Positions 46,106 through 55,800 are shown, counted from the stretch's first letter. The stretch: DNA of 64,000 bases from Marinobacter sp. S0848L (GCF_023016065.1 NZ_JALKAQ010000014.1:29069-93068); one strand, 5' to 3'. Numbers and translations: made by a program. The notes: a model not told the origin generated them from the sequence alone.

Positions 46106-47572
46106 ATGTTCGCCTACCCTACCGTCCGCACCAGCTTTATCTTCCTGGCCATAGCGCTAGCAGGATTGTTGGTGGCCGATATTGCCATTACCACAGCAAA
46201 CCCTTGGCAAGATCTAGGTAGATTGTTCTGGGGTGTTGTAACCCCCAACTTTTTCAGCACAGAAGGCCTTTTAACAGCGCTTTTACGCACGGTAGCATTT
46301 GCGTTTGTGGGTGTCGCGCTTGGCAGCGTGTGCGGTTTCGCGCTCTCGCTGGTGTATCGCTTTTTACCTGTACGCATGTTCTGCGCGTTCATTCGTTCTA
46401 TTCATGAGCTGTTCTGGGCACTGATCTTTTTGCAGTTTTTCGGCTTTCACCCACTCACCGGCGTATTGGCGATTGCTATTCCGTACGCGGGCATTTTTGC
46501 CAAAGTGTATTCGGAAATCTTCGAAGAATCCGACCCCGAACCGAGCCGACTTCTGCCGCCTGGCACGCGGTCTATTCCTGCTTTTCTTTACACCAAAATT
46601 CCAGATTGTTGGGTACAGCTGAGAACCTACACTGCGTATCGCCTTGAATGCGGCATGCGTTCTTCCGCCATTCTCGGGTTTGTTGGACTGCCCACACTGG
46701 GCTTCTACCTGGAGTCGTCCTTCTCGCAAGGCCTGTATTCCGACGCTGGCGCCATGCTGGTACTGTTTTACATTTTGATCGCCACCATGCCCCTGTGGGT
46801 GCGCCCCAAGCTGCTTCCGGCATATGTACTGGCGGCACCGTTCTTCCTTGGCGATGGCATGCCCATCATTTGGGGCAACGTAAAACGGTTCTTTACCGAA
46901 GACATTGTTCCGGCCCCCATTCGCAACGGTGAAGGCTTAGTCGGACTTTCCGAATGGATGGGCGATGTCTGGATAAACGAGGCTCTGCCCGGAATCTGGA
47001 ACACCGTAGTCCTCACCCAGATCGCTCTGGTGGCTACTGGCATATTGTCGCTATTAGCCTTCCCTCTGATATCCAGGCATTTCGGGGGCCCGGTTCGACG
47101 CACCTCTGGCCATATCTTGTTAGTAATCGCCCGTTCGACCCCCGAATACATTCTTGCGTATATCCTGCTTCAGCTTTGGGGGCCCTCCATGCTTCCCGCA
47201 GTGGTTGCATTGGCGCTCCATAACGGCGGCATTATTGGCCATCTGATTGGTCGGCAGACCAACACCATTCAGCTTCGCCCCGATGCACCAACCGGCCTGT
47301 CTCGCTATAGCTGGGAACTGGTACCCCGCGTGTACCGCTCCTTTTTGGCGTTCCTGTTCTACCGATGGGAAATCATCATGCGGGAAACGGCCATTTTGGG
47401 TATTTTGGGTATCTACACACTGGGCTTTTATGTAGACAGCGCCATTCAGAATATCCGTTTCGACCGGGCCATGGTACTGATCCTCATAACAGCGCTTCTT
47501 AACATTGGCGTAGACGCACTTGGCCGCTACATTCGCCGCAAGCTCGCCCTGAAAACCATGCCCACCTGCTGA
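46106..47572 (+). CDS. fused two-domain ABC permease (PhnE-like twice)
   Basis: 488 residues, about twice a PhnE (about 260). Two permease halves are visible. The first has the coupling loop RLECGMRSSAILGFVGLPTLGFYLESSFSQ, and the second RWEIIMRETAILGILGIYTLGFYVDSAIQ. The shared RE..ILGxxGxxTLGFY pattern shows internal duplication. Each half has hydrophobic helices fitting an inner-membrane channel. A single chain thus replaces the PhnE dimer. 17 bases separate it from the ATPase gene. Expected to move the ligand caught by the binding protein into the cytosol. Confidence 0.86.
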   Translation: MFAYPTVRTSFIFLAIALAGLLVADIAITTANPWQDLGRLFWGVVTPNFFSTEGLLTALLRTVAFAFVGVALGSVCGFALSLVYRFLPVRMFCAFIRSIHELFWALIFLQFFGFHPLTGVLAIAIPYAGIFAKVYSEIFEESDPEPSRLLPPGTRSIPAFLYTKIPDCWVQLRTYTAYRLECGMRSSAILGFVGLPTLGFYLESSFSQGLYSDAGAMLVLFYILIATMPLWVRPKLLPAYVLAAPFFLGDGMPIIWGNVKRFFTEDIVPAPIRNGEGLVGLSEWMGDVWINEALPGIWNTVVLTQIALVATGILSLLAFPLISRHFGGPVRRTSGHILLVIARSTPEYILAYILLQLWGPSMLPAVVALALHNGGIIGHLIGRQTNTIQLRPDAPTGLSRYSWELVPRVYRSFLAFLFYRWEIIMRETAILGILGIYTLGFYVDSAIQNIRFDRAMVLILITALLNIGVDALGRYIRRKLALKTMPTC

Positions 47573-47726
47573 ACGACCTCGTCATTGGGACGAAGATCAC
47601 AGATCAACAAGACTACGGACAATCTGCAGCGAACTGTGGCCTGGGTTGCACCTGGCACCCGTTACGCAATGTTACAATCGCAAGCGTTAAACGGTGCATC
47701 CATCTTGTGATCAGGAAACTAAGGCA

Positions 47727-48311
47727 ATGGTTTACGGAGTCGTAGCAATAACTCAGATTGGGCTTCTGTTGTTGGTGGGTTTGCTGGGCGTGCGCGTGTA
47801 CTCTTTGAGCCGGCAGGAGCTTGCTCAAGCTCACGGCGCCATTACACCAAGTAAACTCGATGTCCACGCCCCCGCGAACAAGCGCCGTGAAACGCCAGCA
47901 AAAGATACGACTCCCATGGCTCTGGACCGCGCGGAACTGTGCTCGAAGCTTCATATCCTGGCGGGTTTGCAGGAGCGGGATTGCCAACTGAAGGGTTTAA
48001 ACTTAACCGAAGCACCCCAAGCCGTTCAAACCTATGCAACTGCCTGGCTTTACGGAGCAAGCTGCTCTCTATGCCCGAAGGTTGTGCGACATTCAGAGGG
48101 GTTAGCCGGCCTTGTTGCGGGTATCGCCAGCCGTAAAATCGGTATTCGCCAATCGGATGCCATTCAAACCCTGTCTACGCTAACGAGCAGCAGCATACTT
48201 TTAGCGTGTTACCGGGCTGGGCTTGAAGGCGCAGAATTCTGGGAACACAATCACCATGTACCCGCGGCGTCTAGTTTGTATGACGCAGTTACCAGCAATG
48301 CGTTTATCTAG
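47727..48311 (+). CDS. unknown membrane-anchored protein
   Basis: About 194 residues. One N-terminal membrane segment (VVAITQIGLLLLVGLLGVRVY), a short linker and a helical domain that ends in HNHHVPAASSLYDAVTSNAFI. The core holds LTEAPQAVQTYATAWLYGASCSLCPKV with a Cys-rich patch (CSLCPK), and a later RAGLEGAEFWEHNHH. No family recognised. The ATG at 47727 has AGGA ten bases upstream and starts right before the membrane helix. It overlaps the end of the next gene by 8 bases; transcription is convergent. Confidence 0.65.
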   Translation: MVYGVVAITQIGLLLLVGLLGVRVYSLSRQELAQAHGAITPSKLDVHAPANKRRETPAKDTTPMALDRAELCSKLHILAGLQERDCQLKGLNLTEAPQAVQTYATAWLYGASCSLCPKVVRHSEGLAGLVAGIASRKIGIRQSDAIQTLSTLTSSSILLACYRAGLEGAEFWEHNHHVPAASSLYDAVTSNAFI

Positions 48312-48603
48312 ATTTCTCCAGCTCCCAATCTGTGCCTAGTGAGACAACCTCGGTAACCTGGCTGGAGCCCGCCAATACGCCAGTCAGCGATGGCTTGCTG
48401 TAACCGCCCTCTTCCGTGTGGTCCATGGAATCGACATCCACCGCCCGAACGATCCAGCACTGACCGTTAGCGATTACCCGCGAGCGATGGCTCAAGCCGA
48501 ACACGAAGCGGCAGTAATCGAGCTTGAGTTGCAGCAGGTCTTGCTCGGTTTTTCGAATTTTCCGTAGCAGTACCTTCTGTACACTTTCTCCGTAATCCAT
48601 CAC
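48304..48603 (-). CDS. small unknown protein
   Basis: 99 residues. The first half is a charged amphipathic helix (VQKVLLRKIRKTEQDLLQLKLDYC); the second half is beta-rich (SRVIANGQCWIVRAVDV, TGVLAGSSQVTEVVSL). No signal or membrane segment. I do not recognise a family. It overlaps the convergent membrane protein gene by 8 bases, which supports both being real, but expression is unproven. A CGGAGAATG-type sequence precedes its ATG. Confidence 0.55.
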   Translation of the reverse strand: MMDYGESVQKVLLRKIRKTEQDLLQLKLDYCRFVFGLSHRSRVIANGQCWIVRAVDVDSMDHTEEGGYSKPSLTGVLAGSSQVTEVVSLGTDWELEKSR

Positions 48604-48637
48604 TCATTCTCCGGAAGTAAAAGCATCGGAAATTTAA

Positions 48638-49090
48638 CTACGTTTTCGCTTGAAAGAATAGGATCGGCGACACACTTCCCAACTTTTCCTGCCCGCTTTG
48701 CAAATCAATCTGCCACACCATCTCTGAGCCGGTGGCACATAACGGGGCTTCGAATTCAGCAACAAACCGGGAGTCTGATTGCTGTTTCAGGGGCACTGGG
48801 TATTCGCCCATGTACATGGAACGCCCCCGTAACACGGCCAGAAAGCGTTCAGGCGCACCGGGGGCTTCCACGGCCAGAGAATAAAGATGCTGCGCCGGGC
48901 TACCCTGCCGGGACTCCAGACTCACCTGCCATTGCCCCTCGGGGGTGCTCCAGACACAGGGGCCAGCCAGCAGATCGCATTCAGCGCGGGCGACTTCGTC
49001 TTCCGGGTTACCCTCAGGCTGCAGGGCCCAAAACGCCATTCCAATCACCGCGATCAGACAACCGAACACACTTACAGCACGTAACATCAT
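48638..49090 (-). CDS. unknown envelope protein with N-terminal membrane anchor
   Basis: 150 residues. N-terminal hydrophobic segment (VFGCLIAVIGMAFWAL), then a secreted-looking domain with four Cys (AECDLLAGPCVW ... APLCATG). A beta-rich pattern (GQWQVSLESRQG, LYSLAVEAPG, FVAEFEAP) ends with LGSVSPILFFQ. It may be a periplasmic, membrane-tethered beta-sandwich. No family recognised. It is 34 bases downstream of the preceding same-strand gene, so they may share a transcript. Divergent from the ABC-2 exporter pair. Confidence 0.55.
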   Translation of the reverse strand: MMLRAVSVFGCLIAVIGMAFWALQPEGNPEDEVARAECDLLAGPCVWSTPEGQWQVSLESRQGSPAQHLYSLAVEAPGAPERFLAVLRGRSMYMGEYPVPLKQQSDSRFVAEFEAPLCATGSEMVWQIDLQSGQEKLGSVSPILFFQAKT

Positions 49091-49222
49091 CAGCCCCAGT
49101 TTGTATGCAAGCTCACATTATGGGGATATGTGCGCACAAGGCAAAGGTTTCTAAACTGCCGCCACCATGAGAAAATGTGCGGCTTTCTGGTTTGAGTCAC
49201 CCACATAAACAGGACACTAGCC

Positions 49223-50143
49223 GTGCAGCCGGATATCTCCATAAAGAACCTGAACAAGATTTATGAAGGTGGTTTTCAGGCGCTCAACGATATCAATCTG
49301 GACATCTACCCGGGCGAAATCTTTGCCCTGCTCGGCCCTAACGGTGCCGGTAAAACAACGCTCATTTCCATCATTTGTGGCATCGTAAACAAAACCAACG
49401 GTCACGCGACCGCTGCCGGCCACGACATCGTCAAAGAGTATCGGAAAGCCCGGGAGGCCATCGGCTTGGTGCCCCAGGAACTGAACACCGATTCGTTCGA
49501 AACGGTCTGGCACGCGGTGTCATTCAGCCGAGGCCTGTTCGGTAAACCTCCGAAGCCGAGCCACATTGAAAAAGTTCTGAAAGACCTGTCCTTGTGGGAC
49601 AAACGCGATAGCCGAATTATGGCTCTCTCGGGCGGCATGAAACGCCGGGTTATGATCGCCAAGGCGTTGTCCCACGAGCCGCGCATTCTGTTTCTGGACG
49701 AACCCACAGCAGGCGTAGACGTAGAGTTGCGCCGCGATATGTGGGAAATGGTTCGTAAACTTCGGGAAAACGGCACCACCGTTATCCTGACGACCCACTA
49801 CATCGAGGAAGCCGAAGAAATGGCCGACCGGATCGGGGTGATTCGTCAGGGCAAGATCATTCTGGTGGAAGATAAAGATCGATTGATGTCGAAACTCGGC
49901 AAGAAGGAACTGCGTTTACACCTTCAGAACAAGCTTGACGCCGTGCCCGGCGAGCTGACACTGGAACCGGTAGAGCTGTCCGACGATGGCTACCAGCTGA
50001 TTTACACGTTCGACTCTCAGAAGCAACAAGCAGGTGTGGCCAGATTGCTACGTACTCTGGGTGATTTGGGTATTGAGTACCGTGATCTTCAGACACGGGA
50101 AAGCTCTCTGGAAGAGATATTTGTTGGCCTAGTGAACGAATAA
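49223..50143 (+). CDS. ABC-2 type exporter ATP-binding protein (YadG-like)
   Basis: 306 residues. Walker [14 protein letters not shown] (about 40), Q-loop [15 protein letters not shown], signature [15 protein letters not shown] (about 138), Walker [13 protein letters not shown] and switch His in [11 protein letters not shown]. The GGM signature and [11 protein letters not shown] segment are typical of the YadG/daunorubicin-type exporter ATPases. The C-terminal domain ([19 protein letters not shown]) is also family-like. The start is a GTG with AGGAC upstream. It sits directly before its permease partner. Confidence 0.92.
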   Translation: MQPDISIKNLNKIYEGGFQALNDINLDIYPGEIFALLGPNGAGKTTLISIICGIVNKTNGHATAAGHDIVKEYRKAREAIGLVPQELNTDSFETVWHAVSFSRGLFGKPPKPSHIEKVLKDLSLWDKRDSRIMALSGGMKRRVMIAKALSHEPRILFLDEPTAGVDVELRRDMWEMVRKLRENGTTVILTTHYIEEAEEMADRIGVIRQGKIILVEDKDRLMSKLGKKELRLHLQNKLDAVPGELTLEPVELSDDGYQLIYTFDSQKQQAGVARLLRTLGDLGIEYRDLQTRESSLEEIFVGLVNE

Positions 50144-50167
50144 AACCGCGCCCGCACGGAGATAGAA

Positions 50168-50929
50168 ATGAATTTGTACGGTGTTAAAGCAATTTATAAG
50201 TTTGAAATGGCGCGCATGCGGCGCACGCTGATGCAAAGCGTGTTGTCGCCAGTGATTTCGACCTGCCTGTACTTTGTGGTGTTTGGTTCGGCGATTGGTT
50301 CCCGCATGGGAGATATCGACAGCATCAGCTATGGCGCGTACATCATTCCCGGGTTGGTGATGCTGTCACTGCTTATGCAGAGTATCTCGAACGCCTCTTT
50401 TGGCATCTACATGCCGAAGTTTTCCGGCACGATTTACGAAGTGCTGTCTGCGCCTGTGTCCTATTTCGAAATCGTATTGGGTTATGTAGGAGCAGCCGCC
50501 ACCAAATCGGTCTTGCTCGGGCTGATCATCCTCGCAACCGCACGTTTGTTTGTTGATTATTCCGTGCTTCACCCATTCTGGATGGTGGCATTCCTGACGC
50601 TCACGGCGGTCACCTTCAGCTTATTCGGATTTATCATCGGCATCTGGGCAGACGGTTTCGAAAAGCTGCAAATCGTACCCATGATGATTGTGACCCCGCT
50701 TGTATTTCTGGGCGGCACTTTCTACTCCATCGATATGCTGCCTGAAATCTGGCAAACCATCAGCCTGTTCAACCCGGTGGTTTACCTGATCAGCGGCTTC
50801 CGCTGGGCTTTTTACGGCGTTTCAGACGTTCATATTGGTGTGAGCGTGGGCATGACTCTGATGTTTCTGGCGATCTGCCTGACCACCATTTGGTGGATTT
50901 TCAAAACCGGCTATCGTTTGCGTTCATGA
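50168..50929 (+). CDS. ABC-2 type exporter permease (YadH-like)
   Basis: 253 residues with six predicted helices. Conserved ABC-2 pieces: [23 protein letters not shown] at the N-terminus and [26 protein letters not shown]. The helix pair [20 protein letters not shown] and [18 protein letters not shown] is diagnostic of YadH-type proteins. With the preceding ATPase it should export an unknown compound across the inner membrane. 24 bases separate it from the ATPase gene. The stop overlaps the ATG of the DUF192 gene. Confidence 0.92.
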   Translation: MNLYGVKAIYKFEMARMRRTLMQSVLSPVISTCLYFVVFGSAIGSRMGDIDSISYGAYIIPGLVMLSLLMQSISNASFGIYMPKFSGTIYEVLSAPVSYFEIVLGYVGAAATKSVLLGLIILATARLFVDYSVLHPFWMVAFLTLTAVTFSLFGFIIGIWADGFEKLQIVPMMIVTPLVFLGGTFYSIDMLPEIWQTISLFNPVVYLISGFRWAFYGVSDVHIGVSVGMTLMFLAICLTTIWWIFKTGYRLRS

Positions 50930-51429
50930 AGGCTCTCACCACTCTAATCCCCGCCTGTGCACTGGCTTTGACGGGCTGCGGTGCTGCCGAGGCCGGTAAG
51001 AACAACACCCCCGTTTCACTGCCTCAGGTACAGGCCTGTTTCGTGAGCAGTGGTGAGGGGCATTCCGTTACCGTCGAAGTTGCCAGCGAAGCGGAAGATC
51101 GCAAGAAAGGGCTGATGGGCCGGCGTAATCTGGCAGAAAACGCCGGTATGGTGTTCGAATACCAGGAGCAGCGCCCTGCCCGGTACGGGTTTTGGATGTA
51201 CAAAACCCTGATACCACTCGACATCGCCTTTCTCGATGATAGCGGCGTGATTGTCAGCATCCGGCACATGCTGCCGTGCACTTCGTCACGCACGTCAGAC
51301 TGCCCCATCTACCCGGCCGGCAAACCCTTTTGGAACGCCGTGGAAATGAACGCAGGGTATTTCGAAGCGCGTAGCATTGAGGAAGGCGACCGCCTGATCT
51401 GGCGGTCAGAAGCTGCCTGCCCGCCCTGA
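50926..51429 (+). CDS. DUF192 family lipoprotein
   Basis: 167 residues. Lipobox LTGC (Cys about residue 18). The mature part is the DUF192 beta-barrel fold with its hallmarks: [23 protein letters not shown] and [27 protein letters not shown], plus an AVEMNAGYF end. The family is widespread and unassigned. Its ATG overlaps the permease stop (ATGA), so it is translated with the exporter genes. Its stop touches the enoyl-CoA hydratase stop with no base between them. Complete. Confidence 0.9.
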   Translation: MKALTTLIPACALALTGCGAAEAGKNNTPVSLPQVQACFVSSGEGHSVTVEVASEAEDRKKGLMGRRNLAENAGMVFEYQEQRPARYGFWMYKTLIPLDIAFLDDSGVIVSIRHMLPCTSSRTSDCPIYPAGKPFWNAVEMNAGYFEARSIEEGDRLIWRSEAACPP

Positions 51430-52212
51430 TTACTTGTGGCGCCATTCGGGTTGGCGCTTATCGAGAAACGCAGAAATACCTTCTTTGGCATCGTGTGAAA
51501 CCACGTTGCTGGCCATTACTTCTGCGGTGTAGTCGTAGGCTTCGCCGAGCGGCATTTCAAGTTGGCGATAGAAGGCTGTCTTGCCCACGTTCAGGGTGTG
51601 AGCGGATTTCCCGGCAATGGTTGCAGCCATGGAATACACCGTTTCGTCCAGCAGATCCTGTTCCACAACCCGGTTCACCAATCCTATACGTTCCGCCCGT
51701 TCCGCGTCGATCATATCGCCGGTCAATAGCATCTCCATAGCATGCTTGCGTGACACGTTGCGTGATAACGCAACCATCGGGGTCGAGCAAAACAACCCGA
51801 TATTAACCCCCGGCGTCGCGAACCGCGCACCCTTTTCGGCCACGGCCAAATCACAACTTGCCACTAACTGGCAGCCAGCTGCGGTGGCCACACCCGCTAC
51901 CCGCGCGATCACCGGTTGCGGCAGGTGAACGATTTGCTGCATGACCTCACTGCATTTTTCAAACAGTTTTTTCTGAAACGCATAGCTGTCAAACTGGCCA
52001 CGGATTTCTTTCAGATCGTGACCCGCACAGAACACACGCCCGGCCGCCGATAACACGACAACCCTTGACGACTCGTTCGTGGCCACGTCCGAAAGGGCAT
52101 CGCCCAAGGCGTACAGCATGTCCAGAGAAAGGCTGTTTCGCCGTTCCGGTTGATTCAATGTAAGAGTGGTTATGCCCTTATCATTGGTTACTTGTGTCAG
52201 CAAATTAGTCAT
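51430..52212 (-). CDS. enoyl-CoA hydratase/isomerase family protein
   Basis: 260 residues, crotonase superfamily. N-terminal NQPERRNSLSLDMLYAL, the oxyanion hole helix start AAGRVFCAGHDLKEIRG (about residue 60), and the second oxyanion Gly region VAGVATAAGCQLVASCDLAVA. It acts on acyl-CoA thioesters, probably in beta-oxidation or a related pathway. The exact substrate is unknown. The usual second catalytic Glu site reads GVNIGLFCSTPMVAL, so hydratase activity may be altered. AAAGGTGA precedes the ATG. Single gene. Confidence 0.88.
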   Translation of the reverse strand: MTNLLTQVTNDKGITTLTLNQPERRNSLSLDMLYALGDALSDVATNESSRVVVLSAAGRVFCAGHDLKEIRGQFDSYAFQKKLFEKCSEVMQQIVHLPQPVIARVAGVATAAGCQLVASCDLAVAEKGARFATPGVNIGLFCSTPMVALSRNVSRKHAMEMLLTGDMIDAERAERIGLVNRVVEQDLLDETVYSMAATIAGKSAHTLNVGKTAFYRQLEMPLGEAYDYTAEVMASNVVSHDAKEGISAFLDKRQPEWRHK

Positions 52213-52282
52213 GAATCACCTTTCGTTTCACATCGCCTCTACCGACTTAAGCAACCGATTTAACCGCTGAAGTGGTAAGGCT

Positions 52283-53983
52283 TCACTTGATCGCTTGATG
52301 AAGCATAGCTGGCGTTCGCTCAGCTTCCACCACACCTGTACGAACCAGAAAATCCCCAAAATATTCATTCTCGAGCCTGCCCTCCCGATAATCACGCAAG
52401 AGCGGGCGTAATTCAGCCAGTATCGTGTCTACGTCGATGTTTTCACGATACAAACGGTTCATCCGCTGGCCCGAGAAATCGGCGCCCAAATACAGGTTGT
52501 ACTTACCCAGAGCTTTGCCCGTGAGCCCAATCTCGCCAAGGTACGGCCTGGCGCATCCGTTCGGGCAGCCGGTAATGCGAATATTGATGGCATCCGGCTC
52601 CAGCCCTTCCTCACTCATCAATTGCTCAATCTGCCCGACAAATCCCGGCAAGAAGCGTTCGGATTCTGCCATTGCCAGCCCACACGTAGGGAACGCGACA
52701 CAGGCCATCGAATGCTGTCGCAACGGCGTGCTTCGATTACCCGCATCCAGCCCGTATTCTTCAACAATCGCGTCAATCTTTCCTCGATTTTCAGCGGTTA
52801 CGCCCGCGATCACCAAGTTCTGATTGCAGGTGATGCGAAAGTCTCCTTCATGAACCTCGGCGATTTCACGAAGCGCGGTACGTATCTGGCCGCCCTCTTC
52901 CGTATCCGCCACGCGGCCGGTTGGAATCAGCAATGTGAGATGGTGAAAGCCACCCTCGCCTTCCACCCATCCAAACCGATCCCCATTACTCGTTAGGCTG
53001 AAGCTCCTTGGGCGCTCGAACGGGGCACCGTGATACTCGGCAAAACGCTCCTGAAACCAGTCCATTCCATGGTCGTCGATGGTGTATTTGAATCGAGCAT
53101 GCGCTCGATCTGTACGGCAGCCATGATCCCGCTGGATCGCGCAGATGGCTTCACAGGCATCAACTATTTTATCTTTCGGCACATACCCGGCCATCGTCGC
53201 CAAACGTGGGTAGGTAGCCGGGTCGCCATAGGTCAGGCCCATACCGCCGCCGACAACCACGTTAAAGCCAAGGATACGCCCTTCGTCGATGATGGCTATT
53301 AGCCCAATGTCGTTGGCAAATACGTCGCAATCGTTCTCCGGTGGGATCGCCAATGCAATTTTGAACTTACGCGGCAGGTATTTGTGGCCATAGAACGGTT
53401 CTTCCTCCTGCCCCAACTCCGCAACACGCTCTTCTCCCAGCCATACTTCGCCATAAGCTCCTGAACGCCACCGAAGACGGTCGCTGATCGCTAGGGACAA
53501 CTCATGAATTTCCTGGTGTAAGTGGGAAAGCTGTGGGTTAACGTTGCTGATAACATTTCTGTTTACATCACCACATGCGCCCCGGGTGTCTAGACCAAGC
53601 TCATTCACCATTCGCATGAAGGTCTGCATTTTCTCTTTGAAGATGCCGTGGAACTGGAACGTCTGCCGGGTGGTTAGCCTCAGCGTGGAGTTGGCACATT
53701 CATCAGCGATGTTATCCAGGCCCAACCATTGATCGCTCGACAACACCCCACCGGGTAGCCGCAACCGCACCATAAACTGGTACAACGGCTCCAGTTTTTG
53801 TCGGCGACGTTCATCCCGAAGATCCCGGTCGTCCTGCTGATAGCTGCCGTGGAACTTCGTTAACTTGGTGTCGTCCTCGGGCAATGCGCCTGTTGCTCTA
53901 TCACCCAAGCCTTGCAGTATGGTTCCGCGCAAATAATCGCTTTCACGCTTGATCACTTCCGCTTCTGGTAGTTTCTCAGTCAT
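52283..53983 (-). CDS. cysI: sulfite reductase hemoprotein beta subunit
   Basis: 566 residues, normal length. Six-electron reduction of sulfite to sulfide at a siroheme coupled to a 4Fe-4S cluster. Cluster ligands appear as two Cys pairs: CVAFPTC (CX5C, about residue 430) and GCPNGC (CX3C, about 475). Siroheme-domain segments TTRQTFQFHGIFK, RNVISNVNPQLSH and FNVVVGGGMGLTYG are present. It takes electrons from the flavoprotein CysJ, coded immediately upstream with overlapping stop/start (TGATG). The cysH and cysG partners are not in the window. Confidence 0.96.
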   Translation of the reverse strand: MTEKLPEAEVIKRESDYLRGTILQGLGDRATGALPEDDTKLTKFHGSYQQDDRDLRDERRRQKLEPLYQFMVRLRLPGGVLSSDQWLGLDNIADECANSTLRLTTRQTFQFHGIFKEKMQTFMRMVNELGLDTRGACGDVNRNVISNVNPQLSHLHQEIHELSLAISDRLRWRSGAYGEVWLGEERVAELGQEEEPFYGHKYLPRKFKIALAIPPENDCDVFANDIGLIAIIDEGRILGFNVVVGGGMGLTYGDPATYPRLATMAGYVPKDKIVDACEAICAIQRDHGCRTDRAHARFKYTIDDHGMDWFQERFAEYHGAPFERPRSFSLTSNGDRFGWVEGEGGFHHLTLLIPTGRVADTEEGGQIRTALREIAEVHEGDFRITCNQNLVIAGVTAENRGKIDAIVEEYGLDAGNRSTPLRQHSMACVAFPTCGLAMAESERFLPGFVGQIEQLMSEEGLEPDAINIRITGCPNGCARPYLGEIGLTGKALGKYNLYLGADFSGQRMNRLYRENIDVDTILAELRPLLRDYREGRLENEYFGDFLVRTGVVEAERTPAMLHQAIK

Positions 53984-55782
53984 CAGTACACATCCCGTTG
54001 GTAACGTTTGTCCCGGTTCATCTGGCGTAGAAAATCTTCCGCTTGTTCTGCAGTCATGTTGCCGTGTTCGCTGACAATACCGAGCAATGCCTGGTGCACA
54101 TCGGGCGCCATCTTGTCGGCATCACCGCATACGTACAGGGCCGCACCACGGTTGAGCCACGCCCATACCTCGGCCCCTTGCTCGGCCAGGCAATGCTGCA
54201 CGTATCGTTTCTCTTGCTCATCGCGCGAGAACGCAACGTCCAGCCTGGTAAGCAAACCCGACTCCCGCCACTTCAACCATTCGGCTTGATATAAGAAGTC
54301 TGAACGGAAGTTTCGATCACCAAAAACCAGCCAGTTATCGCCATTCGCATCGCGCTCCTCCCTTTCCTGCATAAAGGCACGGAATGGAGCGATACCCGTG
54401 CCCGGGCCAATCATGATCACCGGCGTTTCATCGTTGTCAGGCAGTGCAAAGTTTTTGTTGGAATCGATGTAAACCGGTACCTGCGCACCTTCTTTCAACC
54501 GATCGGCGAGCCAGGTGGATGCCACGCCAACCCGATCCCGGCCATGGCTGTTATAACGAACGGCGGCCACGGTGATGTGTACCTCGTCTTCTTCAGCAGC
54601 CTGGCTTGAACTGATGGAATATAAGCGGGGAGGCAGCTTACGCAGCGACTCCACCAATTGCTGTGGGGTAAGCCCTTTAGCCGGCCATTGCCGAATCAAA
54701 TCAAGCAAGTCGCGCCCTTCCGACCAATTGCGAAGCTCGGCGGAATCGCTAACCAGTGCGCGCAACTCATCGTTTTCAGCCAGTTCGGCCCATTGCTTGA
54801 GTAACGGTGGTGTTAGCAAGGTGATCTCTCGGTGATGGGTCAGCGCATCGCCAATGCTGTGCTGGTCGCCCGCAAGGTCTATCAAATCCTTCGCATCGAA
54901 GCCCAAAACATCAATGACTTCAGACACCAACTCCGGCGGATTTTCAGGGCATACCGCAAGCGCATCGCCGGGTTTGTATCGAAGCCCGGAATCCTCCAAT
55001 GAGAATTCGATATGGCGCACTTCTTTGCTCGAATCACGGCCACTTAATAGTTGATTGGTGAGTACGGTGGCTTCGAAGGGGTTTTTCCGGCTGTAGACAC
55101 TTTCCCCAGCGCTTGCAGCCGGAGACGTCACACCGCTAACAGTCGGCGCAGAACTACCGGACTGCTCCGAAATTGTGCTCAAAAGTTTGCTGATCCACGC
55201 CTCGGCAAGCTCTTCGTAATCAACATCACAATCCACCCGTTCCGTAAGAGCCGTTCCTCCCAGCTCCGAAAAACGTTGGTCAAATTGTTTACCCGTTTCG
55301 CAGAAAAACTCGTAACTGGAATCGCCCAGCGACAACACGCTGTACTTAAGAGCGTCCAGCTTGGGAGCCTTTTTACCCATCATGTACTCATGAAAATCCA
55401 GCGTGTTATCGGGCGGCTCACCCTCTCCGTGCGTGGAGGTGACTAACGCTAACCATTGCTCCTGCTTTATCTGTTTTGGTTTGTAGTCCGCAAGATCAAC
55501 AACCTTGGCCACAATCCCTTGGTCATTTGCCTGCGCCGCAAGTTGCTCGGCAATGGCTTCTGCATTACCCGTTTGGGAGCCAAACAAAACGGTCAACGCG
55601 GGTTTCGCGACAGCTTGGTCAGGCGATTTCGTAATCGGCGCTTGTTGCTGCGGATTGGCGCAGTAAGCGGAAAGGTACCCTGCCAGCCAATAGATCTGAT
55701 CGGTTCGCAGCTCTGCCAATAGGTGGCTAAGCCGCTCTTGCTGCTCCCCGGAGAAAGGGGACGTACTGAAATCTGTTGTCAT
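53983..55782 (-). CDS. cysJ: sulfite reductase flavoprotein alpha subunit
   Basis: About 599 residues. The FMN flavodoxin domain comes first (LTVLFGSQTGNAEAIAEQLA, then VTSTHGEGEPPDNTLDFHEYM), then a linker, FAD domain (LPPRLYSISSSQA, GVASTWLADRL) and NADPH domain (IMIGPGTGIAPFRAFMQERE, VFGDRNFRSDFLYQAEW). The C-terminal YQRDVY is the expected end. It moves electrons from NADPH to CysI. The ATG at 55782 follows GGTGG; an upstream ATG at 55800 adds six residues. First gene of cysJI, with a 340-base gap upstream. Confidence 0.96.
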   Translation of the reverse strand: MTTDFSTSPFSGEQQERLSHLLAELRTDQIYWLAGYLSAYCANPQQQAPITKSPDQAVAKPALTVLFGSQTGNAEAIAEQLAAQANDQGIVAKVVDLADYKPKQIKQEQWLALVTSTHGEGEPPDNTLDFHEYMMGKKAPKLDALKYSVLSLGDSSYEFFCETGKQFDQRFSELGGTALTERVDCDVDYEELAEAWISKLLSTISEQSGSSAPTVSGVTSPAASAGESVYSRKNPFEATVLTNQLLSGRDSSKEVRHIEFSLEDSGLRYKPGDALAVCPENPPELVSEVIDVLGFDAKDLIDLAGDQHSIGDALTHHREITLLTPPLLKQWAELAENDELRALVSDSAELRNWSEGRDLLDLIRQWPAKGLTPQQLVESLRKLPPRLYSISSSQAAEEDEVHITVAAVRYNSHGRDRVGVASTWLADRLKEGAQVPVYIDSNKNFALPDNDETPVIMIGPGTGIAPFRAFMQEREERDANGDNWLVFGDRNFRSDFLYQAEWLKWRESGLLTRLDVAFSRDEQEKRYVQHCLAEQGAEVWAWLNRGAALYVCGDADKMAPDVHQALLGIVSEHGNMTAEQAEDFLRQMNRDKRYQRDVY

Positions 55783-55800
55783 ATGCCACCGCCAGTACAT

